Of a DNA stretch of 64,000 bases, positions 26,105 to 37,734 are shown piece by piece. The position numbers and the translations under genes were made by a program. This DNA is from Tolypeutes matacus (taxonomy: Eukaryota > Chordata > Mammalia > Cingulata > Chlamyphoridae). The stretch's first letter is position 1. Each line of letters begins with the position of its first letter. The notes beneath the pieces were generated by a model, which saw only the letters and a list, made by a program, of their open reading frames with translations, did no database searches and had not been told where the DNA came from. Location: the NCBI GenBank assembly GCA_026826555.1, contig JAKSZT010054308.1, positions 2,962,045-3,026,044 on the forward strand. The letters run 5' to 3'.

Positions 26105-27330
26105 TAACAGAAGTATTACTATATAAATGGCTAATTCCAGGAAGTCATTATTAGGTTGAAATCTAAATTAATATTAATAACAAAAAGTAACAAAAAGAAG
26201 CCTGTCAAATGCCACCTCAATCTGCATATTAAGGTGGTAGTAGGGGGAAGATAATCTTAATTCCATTAAAAATCCTAAATTTTCATGAAATAATTAAGAA
26301 AATATTTTTTCCTGTATTGCTAAAGTAAAATACCTGTTAACATAATCTTAGTAAATGTGTAAAAGTAAAATGAAACAAAACTACTATAGATTGTAGTTAA
26401 TAATCTCTAGAAACAGCTATATTTAAAGAAATTAGGGTTTAGATTGTAAACTCTTGCAGCAGTCACATTTAACTCTGGGCTCTGATCTCTAATTATTTCT
26501 CAATCCTGAGATGCTTTATTCTTTGTGTATAACCTAAAAGCTCCCTAGAAATTTTTAAGTAGCTGTATAACACCTGGAAGCCAGCATTAAAGGTAGCCAG
26601 CTCTGAAAGTGATGAAGAAGCAGCCCTATGGCTACACAAAAAGAGTGGCCGTAGAGGAGCTGCCATGGGGTGGTAAAACACAGCTGGCCTTACCGCCTGC
26701 TCCTGTGCAGGGTTAGCATGAGAGGTATCGTGGGCCTGGATCCTGCCCACTCCAAGCAAATGTCCTCGAGCCTACGGGAGAAAGTTCCACTGTTATTACT
26801 CACCAGAGAAAATCTCCTCCTTCCGGATTACCTACTAAACATTTGTGCTTGAGCCCTTAGGCTTCTTTTCCAGGTTCACAGGGCTTCTTCCAACTTCTTG
26901 CTGAATTGGGCTGTCTCTACAGCAACAACCCAGGATCAATCAATCAGACTGTTAGAAGTGCAGATACGTGCCAGCATCTGGCCCCGCTAGTGCTAGTCTC
27001 CCCTGGAATATCCTTTCCTTATCTCTAAGATAAGAGCCGCCCTTCTAGGTGGCAATTCCCAGAGCCCCGGAACCCCTGTCATTGCTTGTCTTGTTGTTTA
27101 TTTGTAGCTGTGGCCTTACGTCACATACCACCCTTTATAAACCCCTATTCCACGCTCAGGGCCTTCTGCGGAAGAGGAGGTGCAAAGATTGTAAGAGTTG
27201 TGGGACAAGGTGGCTTGTAGCATATATGACTTTGCATTTTCTTCCCCAAGCCTTCCAGTTCTTTCTTCCCCAAATTTCAGCAGCAAACTCTGTTAAAACC
27301 CACTTCCCTGGGGCTTCCTAATTACTCCCT
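26105..27330. other. Unassigned intergenic sequence before the ERV remnant
   Basis: AT-rich to about 26450, then more GC-rich. A TATA-like CCTTTATAAACCCC occurs near 27131. It does not resemble the LTR at 29318, so it is not an obvious 5' LTR. It may hold decayed retroviral or other repeat sequence. Confidence 0.3.
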
Positions 27331-29317
27331 TCCCTTCCAGCTCACTGTGAATGAAAAAGGAGGGAATGCACCTGGGGTACTAACCCAAAGACATGACCAC
27401 CTGAACCAGTGTGTCTGGACTGTGTTCATGATCGCCCCGTGGGCTATTACAGCCAGACCTTGGATGCAGTAGCTCCAGGCCTGCCTTCCTGCCTACGAGC
27501 AGTCATTGCCACTGCGACTTTGGCTCAGGCTGTCTCTGAAGGAACCCTAGATGCGAATCTCACAATTTCTGTGCCTCATAACATGGAGACTGTTAAAGAT
27601 CCATAGTGATGTGGCACCCACTTTACAGGGCAACCCCTCTCTAAACTCCTGTCAACTTGGCCCACCCTGCAGTGCCTCCACTGTGCCTATCACCCCAATC
27701 ATCAGGGTAGCTGACTGCACCAATGGCCCAATCAAGTACAGCTAGGGAAACTTACTGAACAATTTCACCCCCCACTGGGTTAAGGTCTTCCCCTAGTCCT
27801 CATGAACTTATGGGGACACTTTCGGCCCTTGCCAACTTTCCCCATGTGAGACAGTTACCGGCAGACCCATGGCCTCATTTCCCTAGTCACAAACTGCCGA
27901 AGTGAGCTACTCACCGGCCACCTACTGCCAAAAACTCTCACAGCCTCTTTCTGAGCTCCACAAAACTGTTTCCAAGTCCCTCTCTACAGATCCCCACAAT
28001 TCTCTACCCCCTGTGCAACCAGGAGATTGAGACGACTAGAGATGGCATCCTCGGAAACAGGGACTTGAGCCCCGGTGGAAAGGACCCTTTCAAGTCCTCC
28101 TCACCACCCCCACTGTCGCAAAGCCTGGAGGAATCGACTCCTGAATTCACCTATCGCACCTAAAACCAGCCCCATCACCCGAGTGGTCCACAGAAAGCAT
28201 CGGAGACCTGACCCTGCGGCTCCGCTGGGTCCAGAAGCAGCCGGTCTGTGGTGCAGACAGCTCTCCAAGACTCAGGACATGGGTGAGTACACTTTAAAAA
28301 CCCTATTTCCTCTTTTCTTAACTAATGCATGGTTCTCCCCAGAAAGCAAGAACAACCTGACTGGCTCCCTAGGGGCCCTTGTTAACTCTGTTTTCTTTTA
28401 TTTGCTGCAGTTAACTCCACTGCCTTTATCTAGAGCCTAGATTCTAGACTGTAGCAAACATTTTCTCCCCTAGCCCCATTGTCTAACTAAAAAGACCCCT
28501 TTGCTAATCTTTTGCTTATTCCCTCATGGACCAAAGACTTCTCCGCCTCCCCTCAGGTTTCGCCTTCCTGTGCAATACCACTCTAAGTTCTTAGCATCTC
28601 CTTGCCTTCTCACTGTCCCAGAGCCCAGTGGACAATGCACAATTGGCCCTGTGATCGGCCCCAACTTCCACCCTTATAACTTTACCTCTCCCGTGTGAAA
28701 TAAAAGGGCTTTGGGTTAATTCTTGCTGGAATAGGGCTGGGACTTGGACTTTTAGCCTCCTGGATAGGTTTCAGATACCAAGAGCATGTCATCTGCAACC
28801 TCAGTGCCATCCTTGAAGCCATAGCTCAAGCCCTTGCAAGCCCTTGCAAGGACTAAGTGCCTCTCTCAATTTTCTCGCAGCTGTAACTGTGGACAACCGA
28901 TTAGCTTTAGGTTACCTGCTGGCAGGAGAAGGAGGCATCTGTGCTGTTGCCAGCACATCCTGTTGTACCTGGATCAACACCACCAAGACAAGTCGAAACC
29001 CACATCCAGGAAATCTTCAAAGAAGCCAAATGGCTTCACAGCCTAAACCAGCAACCAAGGAACATATGGGAACCAATTAAGGGGTTTCTGCCTATCACCT
29101 CTTGGTTGTATTCCCTAGTCTGATCATGCTAATCATCATCCTTCTCCTCAGACCTGTTTTCATCCTCATCATCACCAACTTCGTTGCACAGCTCCTCGAA
29201 GCCACCAAACTCTTTCTCCTGTCCCCTGTAGCTTTATAGTATCAGTCTATAGAGCCCCAAACTCGTCATACTTGGTCTTCAGGGAGTCAAAGGACTCCCT
29301 CGACCAAAAGGAGGGAA
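27331..29317 (+). mobile_element. Class I (gammaretrovirus-like) endogenous retrovirus remnant, internal part
   Basis: Degenerate pol and env pieces in viral order. At about 27340-27600 is a stretch like the reverse transcriptase/RNase H junction. At about 28070-28200 is the C-terminal end of integrase. From about 28280 to 29260 there is env-like sequence including the transmembrane-subunit region with a CX6CC-type cysteine cluster near 28936-28970. Multiple frameshifts and stops are present, gag and most of pol are missing, and no long frame survives. A polypurine tract AAAAGGAGGGAA (29306-29317) precedes the LTR. It is non-functional. Confidence 0.8.
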
Positions 29318-29820
29318 TGTGAAATTGGAATGATCAATCATTTTATTAACCATCTTGATTTGCTGAGCTTCCATTTTATCCAGGGAATTATAAAGAAGAA
29401 ACAGAGGTTAACTGAAGCAGGTTGACAAACAAATAATCCTTTTTGGTGCTGATAAAAACCTCTGCCCCAGCCTGGGAGGAAGAGTTCAAGCTGACACCAG
29501 CAAAGTCTGCTGATCTTCACCAAATGGCCACAATCTAACTTCAATATCCTGCTTGCTAATTAATGAACTGGGCCTCAAGGACACCCTGCCCAAACAGCCC
29601 CCATAGCCCCTGTAGTAACCACAAATCATGTCCCCTTTATCCCTCCCCATTCCCCCCACACCGTCCCTTTGTCTCAGGCAGCCCTATAAGCTGCTCACCC
29701 AGCTCAGCCCTTCTAGCAGAAGCCTCTTTTGGGGCTGCTCCTGCATTAAGGCAACTTTAGCTCAATAAATTTACTCTGTACCTCCCCCCGCCCTTTTTTT
29801 AGTCTATTTTATTTTCAGCA
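29318..29820 (+). repeat. 3' LTR of the class I ERV remnant
   Basis: Begins TGTGAAATTGG directly after the polypurine tract. It contains a TATA-like CCCTATAAGC near 29682 and an AATAAA at 29764-29769, and ends near TTTTCAGCA where L1-like sequence follows. No matching 5' LTR is seen in the window. Confidence 0.75.
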
Positions 29821-30665
29821 CAACATTCCTAACAGCCAAAAAATGAAAGCAACACAAATGTCCATCAACTGGTGAATAAATTATGATATTTCCATACAAT
29901 GGGATACTATTCAGCAATAAGAAAAGAGCACAATTCTGGCATATGCTATGTTATGCACGAGCCTCAGAGACATCAAGCTAGGTGCTGCCGGTATGGGCTT
30001 CCAGGTTCTTGGGCAGGTCAGGAGGAAGAATTCAAGGACAGCCACCGTTTAAGCAAGCGAGCAGGGAGTTTTACTGCAAATTGAAGCACACACTGGAGTG
30101 AGGGAGTGCTCAAGGGTGAGATACCTCAGGGATGAAATGGAGGGTCTTCTTGCCTTGTGGGTGGCTTCAGTTGATAGGGAAGCTATTAGAGCCTGTTTGT
30201 TTTGTCCTTATCAGTTTGGGGGAGAACAACATGTTATCACTTATTTTGTGAGTTTTGGACACAATAGCTCAGGCTTGGCTGAACACAGAGTTCAGGCTTA
30301 GCTGCCCACAGTGCTTTCTGTTGCCCCTGAGATGTTATGCTCACTGTACCCCCACACTTCCCTTTCACCCAGTTCCCTATTCTGACCTGCCAGGCACAAA
30401 AGACCATGTCATGTATTGTGTGATCCCATTTATATGACATTCCAGAAGAGTCAGATCTAATAGAGGCAGAAAATAGATTAGTGGTTGCCAGGGCCAAGGG
30501 TGGGAATGGTGAGTAACTGTAAACAGGTGTAAGGAATCTTATTGGGGGTGATGGAACTATTCTAAAACTGGCTTATGGTGATGGTTGCATAACTCAGAAA
30601 ATTGAATTGTACACCTAAAAACAGAGACTGTTATGGTATGTAAATTATATGTCAGATAAGGTATT
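29821..30665 (+). mobile_element. Old L1 3' end, apparently split by an LTR-like insert
   Basis: L1 3' phrases (AAATGTCCATCAACTGG near 29858; CCATTTATATGACATTCCAG near 30427; GATGGTTGCATAAC near 30581) flank a non-L1 block at about 29984-30390. The block begins TGCTGCCGG, ends ACCTGCCA and may be a solo LTR in antisense. Clear target duplications were not found. Confidence 0.55.
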
Positions 30666-30809
30666 AAAAAGTTTTGATTACCTATTTGCAGTTGGTTCAT
30701 TGGTTTTGTAGGAACTGTACTGAAACTCCAACTAAATATATTAAGTAGTTGGAAATGCTCTAATGCATTGAGTAGACAGAATATAATAGTTTCAAATCAG
30801 TCTTTATCT

Positions 30810-30902
30810 TTTTTTGTTTTTTTTTAGGAAGTACTGGAGATTGAACCCAGGACCTCATATATGGGAAGGAGGTGCTCAACCACTGATCTACATCCACTCC
30901 CC
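30810..30902 (-). repeat. Old tRNA-derived SINE, antisense
   Basis: GATTGAACCCAGGACCTCATA followed by GCTCAACCACTGATCTACATCC is the reverse of a tRNA-like head. Confidence 0.8.
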
Positions 30903-30918
30903 AATGAGAGTTGGTTGG

Positions 30919-31028
30919 TTTTTTCATTTGTTTGTTTGTATTGTTTTTAGGAGGTACCAGGGATCAAACCCAGGACCTCATTATATGGGAAGCAGGCGCT
31001 CAGCCACTTAAGCTACATTCACTCCCCC
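30919..31028 (-). repeat. Old tRNA-derived SINE, antisense
   Basis: The same family as the preceding unit (GGGATCAAACCCAGGACCTC, GCTCAGCCACTTAAGC), about 20 bases further on. The pair is in tandem. Confidence 0.8.
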
Positions 31029-31112
31029 ATTCTTTATCTTATTTAAGTTTCCTTTCCCATAATGATCTTCTCCTAAATGACTGGGCTTTTTCTAAAAGAA
31101 GAAAAAAAAGTA

Positions 31113-31299
31113 GGGAAGCGGCTGTGGCTCAATCAGTAGGGCTCCCATTTACCATATGGGAGGCCCCGGGTTCGGTTCCCGGGGCCTCCTGGTGAAGGCA
31201 AGCCCGCCTGCACGGCGTGGTTAGCTGACCCAACGAGCACAAGCAGCAAGGGGGGGATAAATGAATAAATAAATAAAATCTTTAAAAATAAAAAAAAAA
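31113..31299 (+). repeat. DAS-type SINE
   Basis: A young full element with B box GGTTCGGTTCC and a tail in ATAAATAAATAAAATCTTTAAAA. It sits between A-rich flanks ending GTA. Confidence 0.9.
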
Positions 31300-32268
31300 G
31301 TAATTGTAAAACTTTTCTGCATTATAATGTAATAAAGTCTTTCTGACTTATATTTGATCTTATATTTGTATGTGTTGTTGAGCAGAACATTCCAAAGTCA
31401 AGTGAAATGAGGGACAATTCTTCCTGCACAGCTCTGTTGTGCATATTATGGAATGTCTACCTTTCTTGACCCCCACACACTAAATGGAGTCCCTCCTAAT
31501 CATTTTCTCAACTACAGAGGTCCCCACAAATTTCCAAAATGCCCCCTAGGGGGCGACTGAGAACCACTGCCTGAGGGGTGATCACCTCAGTCACCTAGGA
31601 CACAAATGCGTTCCTCTGTCCCCTTTGCATAGCAATTTATTTATTTATTTATTTATTTTTTTTATTTACTGGGAGGTCTCGGGGATCCAACCCAGGTCCC
31701 TCCATATGGGAGACAGATGCCCAACCATTTGAGCCACATCCGTCCCCCAGCATAGAAATTTTAAAAGACTTAGCTAAACAACCAGCTAAAAGAAAGATAA
31801 CTGGGAAATAAACATAAGTGAAAAACAAAGTCGTAGAGTAGTTTGACCCAGCACAGGAGCTCTGATCCCACCTGGAGATCAGATAGCATACTCCAACCTT
31901 GGGGACTGGCAGGTACTATGTCACAGGCTCCCTGCACTTTAGGCCCCACACCAAGTCCCCACAGAGGGCGCACCCTCCCAGACCCACTATCACCTACATA
32001 GTGACAAAGGGAGACACTTTCTCATTCCATGCACAGCAGAGAGTAGGTGCTCAAAACAATTGCTAGAGGAGTGAATGAACTTTACCAGTCAACCCAGAAC
32101 CCTTCCTTTCAGCTCTGGTTTCTAATGTGAGGATCCACCACTCCCCCTGCTGGCTGACACCAAAAACGACTTCACCTTTCTGTTGCAACCTCTTCTGCCC
32201 CTTACCCGCCAGGGCATGGGTTTCCCTTGGATTCATCTGATTAACCAGCTCTTAAATAATAACCATAG
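31300..32268. other. Intergenic, one antisense SINE, no gene
   Basis: A SINE occupies 31640-31748 (antisense, flanked by GCATAGCAATTT / GCATAGAAATTT). The remainder shows no coding or RNA-gene signature. Confidence 0.5.
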
Positions 32269-32621
32269 GGAAGCGGAGTGGCTCAAGCTATTGGGCTCCC
32301 TTCTACCATGTAGGAGGTCCAGGGTTCGATTCCCAGGGCCTCCTGGTGAAAAGCAAGCTAGCCTGCACGGCGCTGGCGCAGCAAGATGATACAACAGAAA
32401 AAAGAGACACAGAAGACAGACAATAAGAGACACAGCAGATCAGGGAGCTGAGGTGGTGCAAGAGATTGAGCAGCCTCTCTCTACTCCGAAGTTCCCAGGA
32501 TCGGTTCCCAGTGCTGCCTAAAGAGAAGACAAGCAGACACAGAAGAATATGCAGAGAACAGTCAGTGAGCACAAAACAACGGGGGGGGGGGGGAGGAGAG
32601 AAATAAATCTTAAAAAAAAAT
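32269..32621 (+). repeat. Dimeric DAS-type SINE
   Basis: Two tRNA-like units in tandem; the second begins near 32444 (CAGGGAGCTGAGGTGGTGCAAG, B-box-like GGATCGGTTCC). They share one tail after a run of G. Perfect 15-base target duplications AAATAATAACCATAG flank it (32254-32268; 32622-32636). Confidence 0.93.
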
Positions 32622-32636
32622 AAATAATAACCATAG

Positions 32637-33675
32637 CATTCATTGTAAAGCCCAATACAAAGGGGAGGTACTTACACCTCACATATAGTCTTATAATTTT
32701 TCTCAAGATAACAGTAGCCAACCTTTTATGTCTTATTATGTACACTAATTACACTATTCTGACAATTCCACATTACAGATGAGAAAACTGAGACTTGGCG
32801 AAGTTAAATAAGTGGCAATGCCAAGTGTAAATTCAGATCTGTCCTTTTCTAAACCCAAGCTCTTAACCACCATGTCATGCAACCTCCCAGGTATTTCAGG
32901 AATATATCTTTTCATCCTCCTTAAAGGTCTCAGAGAGCATATTTCATGGATCCTAGTTCTCTGAAACCTTGAAGATCTTCACTCAGAGGCAAGCCCACAA
33001 CAGGTGCTCAATAAATGTTTGTTGAATGAATGAATGTGGTAAATTACCAGTTAGACACCCCCCCCATTCAAGGTCCTGTTTATCAGTATTTCAGAGACTG
33101 TCCTTGGTGTGGCTTGAAGTGAAGGAGTGATGAACTTCATTTAGAGTGAGGCTAACTCAGCACAATCCTTAGCCTCAAAGTGAGACCCAGTGGAGAGAAT
33201 TCGGTTGAGACTACAGGAAGTATGAATTCAAATACCGCTCAGCTGGGAGGCTGCTCTCACATTCCTCCCCTCTCTGAGCTTGCCACAGGGGACTGTGATG
33301 CAGCTCATAGAAGGCAATGCCTGCTAAGGTGCTTTGTGAATCATAAGGTTCCATAGAGCTAGCAGGAATGATTACTCGTATTGTTATTCAACTTTTCTTT
33401 CTTCCCTCCAGGCACAGCTGAAGGAATCTACTCCTGTACCAGCTTCTTCCTCTGGCAGCCACTGATTCTCTCCCGCACCCTCAAGGAGAAGAAATATGGA
33501 AGGACGTTTTAGCTTGGACGCCAGAGTGACTCTACAGGATTTAAATCCCTGTTCAATTACTCACTAGATCTGAAATGATAGAAAGTTACCTAACTTCTCT
33601 AAAACCTCAATTTCCTCTTCTCTAAAATACTTGCCTCAACAGTTATCAGGAGCATTTATTGAAACAATGCCTGTA
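32637..33675. other. Intergenic with MIR elements, no gene
   Basis: MIR-like text at about 32640-32890 (GATGAGAAAACTGAGACTTGG...) and 33000-33035 (CAGGTGCTCAATAAATG). The remainder is unassigned. Confidence 0.5.
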
Positions 33676-33680
33676 ATAAT

Positions 33681-34196
33681 TGTTGGGGAAAGACGTGCTC
33701 ACTGGGACACAGAGACTGATGATTGCAGGCAGAAAGTTTATTGGGAAGCTCTCCCAACGGAGGGGGTCTGAAAAATAGACTCAGCCTGCCCCTGGAAAGG
33801 AGGGATTTGAATTTATACAGTACATTCCTAGGCAGGGAAATGACAGTTGGTGGAAGGGTTGAGGGTTTGAGTAAGGTGCAGGGGCCAATAGGAAGCCCTA
33901 GAGGTGAAAATTTTCCCTTATATGGCTAGAGGGTAGGGGGTTAGGGAGTTATGTTTTCTTGGAATGTGAGGAGCAGGTGGTGCTTTGATCTGGAGGGAGT
34001 GAAGGTCTCTAACTCACTTTACTCCCATTTCCATGTGGTTTCTTTGTCCAACCTTTGGGGAAGTGCCGTGCTTTCAGACACGGAGGCTTAAGCCCCCCCT
34101 TAAGGGGGGGCCTTGTCCCTCCTCAATGCATGTCAAGGGGAACTGAGTCACAGCTTGTTAATTATTGCACACCTAGTGAAGGGGGAACCTCTAACA
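33681..34196 (-). repeat. Solo LTR, antisense
   Basis: 516 bases bounded by TG..CA on either strand (TGTTGGGGAA...CCTCTAACA), with a perfect 5-base target duplication ATAAT at 33676-33680 and 34197-34201. On the minus strand an AATAAA lies near 33742. It contains a perfect 20-base palindrome at 34092-34111 (G, seven C, TTAA, seven G, C). No internal viral sequence is attached, so it is a solo LTR. Confidence 0.82.
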
Positions 34197-34369
34197 ATAA
34201 TATTATTATCTATAGCCAGAGTTCTTCAACAAGTTGCTACACTTGATGAGTTCTCTCTCATACTTCCTACACTGCACAGGCAGTCTCTGCACAACCCGCC
34301 CCCCCACCCCCAAATTGTCTTGCTAAGGTCACCACCGAGCCCTTTGTTGCTAAATACGATGGTGAGGTT

Positions 34370-34474
34370 TTTTTGTTTTGCTTTTTTTTTTTTTTGAGGT
34401 ACTGGGTCGGGAGTTGAACCTAGGACCTCATATGCGGGAAGCCGGAGCTCAACGACTGAGCCATATCAGCTCCC
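34370..34474 (-). repeat. tRNA-derived SINE, antisense
   Basis: Reverse tRNA-like unit (GAGTTGAACCTAGGACCTCAT, GCTCAACGACTGAGCC) with a T-run. Flanks share GGTGAG. Confidence 0.8.
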
Positions 34475-36400
34475 AGTGGTGAGCTTTTGACTCAATTACA
34501 CTCCATCCTTCCCTTCTGGAAGCATTCTCTTTTTGTTTTTGTTTGGATTTCCTCCCATTTTTCTGGCTGCTCCCTCTCCTCAGCAGGTGTCACCTCCTCT
34601 TTTTTGTCCTAGGCCTCATCTTCATACTTCATGCTCTCTCCAAAGAGACAGCCCTGTAGCTTTGATTACCCTCTGGTTGTTTTCACTTCCGAAATCTCCA
34701 TCTCCAATCAAACTTTCTCTTGGGATTGACCCTGTGTGCGTCGATGTCCTCCAGATGCTTCTCTGGGCTGTCTCAGACACCTCCTCATCACCCCCATGAG
34801 GTCACTTCTTCCCCTGCCACGCCTGCTCATCCGCCAGGGTTCTCTCTCCCCATGAATGCAACCTCTTCCTCCCAGAACCTGGGACTCATCCTTGACTCGT
34901 TCCTCCTCCCTCCTTCCCATTATTTCTCTCCTAGACTATTGAAACTTCTTTCTCTTAGTCTCCTAACCTCCACTTTTCTCCTCTAATCTATTCTCTAAGA
35001 AGAACTGAATGATGTGACTAAAGTACAAATTCTGAAGCTCCCATTCTCCCTCCTAAAAACAGCTCCACCTTGCCTTTAAGAGGGTTCGTGCCATCTGCCA
35101 CCTTGGCTCCACCCTCCGTTCTCTCCTCTCCACTGGCATCCTATGCTCCAGGCATGCTTCCTCCATTGGACCACATTCCTTCTTGCTGCTTCTGTTCTCT
35201 CTGCCCTGAATGCTTTCTTTTTCTTCCCTCCTGAAAAATGGATAACCACTCTTCATCCTGAAGGCCTCCGCCTTAACATCACTGCCATCAGTATGGTTTT
35301 CTGGAAGCCCAATTGGATTAGGAACTCTTGCCATGTGCTCTGGAATACACCACACATTCACCAACGGTTAATTGGACATCTACTAGGAGCCAAGCACTGC
35401 TGTAGATCAACAATGAAGAAGCTGATAAAGTTGCTGGCCTCACAGAGCTTATGTCATAAAGCGAGTGGTAGACCAAAAATGCAAAACAAAACAGGTAATT
35501 TCAGGTGGCGATGAGAGCTACGAAGAGAAAGAAAGTGAAGCGGTAAAGGGTGCTGGAGCAGCGAGAGTAGAGGAGAACATGGTAAGAACTGTGTTTGGAG
35601 AAGAAGGTGGTAGGGCTTAGGAGTCTGGATTTTGTTCTAAGGTGGAAATTTGCTGGAGAGTTTGGTGTAAGCAAATGACAAGATCAGATTTATATTTTTA
35701 AAATATTACTTTGCTGCCTAGAGATGAGACTGTAGGGAGCTTGTGCTGAGGCAGGGAGAACAGCTTCCAAGCACAGCCTGCCAAGGACTTGGCCCCCTTG
35801 TTCTTCAAACTCCCAAAATTTCTTCTGCCTCAGAGTCCTTGAAAAGGCTGTTCCTTCAGCCTGACCCACTCTTCCCCTCTACTTAGCTTCGTCAATGGCT
35901 ATTTATCGTTCAGAGCTCAGCTCAAATGGCACTTTCTGCAAGAGAATCTTCCCCTACACACAGACAGACACACACGCCCACAGCCCTCCTATCTCCTTTG
36001 TAGCTCTTTTCACATTTGTAACTAACTGTACAACTAACTGTATAATGTCAGTTATAGCACCCAGCTCCTAAAAGACTGCCGACTCATTTGCCTGCTGATC
36101 TGTCCCTTCCTAAGCCGGGCAGGTTAAAGACCAGTCTTTTCTGGCTTCCTACCGCGTCCCCAGCGCGTAGTACAGCGCCTGGCACTGTCTTCCCGCGCTC
36201 GATGAATTTATGTCGAAGGACCGAAGAATGCATGGATTTTACAGACCTTCTTCCCACTCCACTCGCCCCTGCCCCCCAAAAAAGCAAGCGGACGGGACTT
36301 GAAGATGTTACACGCTCGTCTTCATTACTAAAATGTAATCGCCCCTACAATTAAAAATAATAATGATGATGAAAAGGTGAAGCGCAGACGCAAGGAGGGA
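34475..36400. other. Intergenic, old repeats, no gene
   Basis: C/T-rich at 34500-35000, with MIR/L2-like pieces (for example GGCCTCACAGAGCTTATG near 35437 and GTCTGGATTTTGTTCTAAGG near 35622). No coding region is supported. Confidence 0.45.
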
Positions 36401-36419
36401 GGCGAGAGTTAAGATCCAA

Positions 36420-36960
36420 ACGAGGCAACAGCCTTGACGCTCACGCTCGACCCAGCCCTAGGGCAGCCCGCAAACGCGGGGTGGGCGGGGCCGGGCAAGG
36501 AGGCGGGGCCGGCGCGGAAAACACACGGCAGCCCCACCCCGCGCAGCTGCGGCAGGTGCGCAGCAGCAGGGGCCGTAGGGGCGGGGCGGGGCGGCAGGAG
36601 GACTCCGCCCCCTCGCCCTTCCGCCCGCTTCATTGGTCTTGCCGCGGACCCACCGCTTTCGCCGACCAGCCGCATCCCAGACCCGGCGCAAGCGTATTCG
36701 CAGGCCAACGCCGAGGGGCGGAGAACGCGGGCGGTGAGAAGCACGCATGCGTCGCGACCGTCACCCGCCGCCTAACCTTTGTGGGTGCGGGGAGGCTGAA
36801 TTCCCTCAGGAGTCCAGCTGCGGGGAGCTGAGTGGGATTCTTGAGCTTCTTCCTCAGGGAATCTCAGGATAGGGAACGTTCGGTGCCCAGAAACTGCCCC
36901 GTGGGAACGTCTGTCTCCACCCCCTCCCACCCCATTTCGTCGTCCTGGCCGCGCCCCAAC
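36420..36960. promoter_or_regulatory. Isolated CpG island, candidate distal GBA1 promoter
   Basis: Very GC- and CpG-rich, with several GGGGCGGGG Sp1-type boxes around 36480-36595, an inverted CCAAT box (ATTGG near 36632) and GCATGCG. No protein-coding exon is recognisable. Minus-strand GTGAGCGTCAAGG near 36440 and plus-strand GTGAGAAG near 36735 could be 5' splice sites of non-coding first exons. In human, a housekeeping promoter of GBA1 with untranslated exons lies between GBA1 and FAM189B. By position this is the best candidate for its counterpart, but the assignment is inference. Confidence 0.6.
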
Positions 36961-37734
36961 CCTTCCTGTGCCCGCGGCTGAGTTGTTATGATGATGAATT
37001 ATTCAAGAAGCCTTGCAGCCTGACGCCATCTCTGGGCAGTGCCCCTCCCTCCTCCCTGGAGGGCAACATGCTGCACACAATCTGCCACTTTGGGAACTTG
37101 AGTGTTTGTTGAGGATCACCTGTGGGCCAGATCCAACGCAAAGCACAAGGAATCTGCTATTCCATGGGATGACATAGACAAACAGATGAACAAGCAAGAT
37201 AATTTTTAGTGATAAGTGCTCAAAACAAAATATGGCGGTGTGATAGAATGCTTGGGGAGTGCTTCCTGAGGAGCTGGAAGTGGAACCAAAACCTGAATTA
37301 CAGGAAGGCACTAGCCACAGGAGTCGGAGGCAGAGCGCTTTGTGCTTGGCAAAGAGCAGCGCCTTGTGCAAGGCCAGTCTGCTGGAGCAGAGAGTAGGCT
37401 GGGTTGCACCAGGCATCCAAGCCATGGTAAAGAGTTTGGAAATTACTCTAAATGTAGTGAGAAGTCATTAGATTAATGCAGCGCACTAATGCAACATGAT
37501 TTACAGTCACTCTGCTGAGTGGAGAATGGATTGTTGGGAAGAGTGGAAATAGATAATTCAGAGGCTGGTAAGTAGCTGGCTAGGTGGTGAGAGGGGGATG
37601 AGTTCAGGATGTACTGCTAATGGATGGGATGTGTTGGGTGAGGGAAAAGGAAGCAGGATGATCCCTCAACTTGGATTGTGCAACTGGGTGAATGGTGGTG
37701 CCATTTATTGAGATGGGAACACTGGGAGAGGAAC

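Noticed and set aside
26493..26759. An 88-codon minus-strand frame before the ERV remnant
   Set aside because: No recognisable domain, splice sites or promoter context. It is compatible with chance.
27331..29317. A domesticated retroviral env gene
   Set aside because: The env-like region is split by frameshifts and stops, and the longest frames are under 130 codons.
34092..34111. The palindrome as a regulatory operator or replication origin
   Set aside because: It lies inside an LTR and is simple G/C runs around TTAA. No other origin or operator feature is present.
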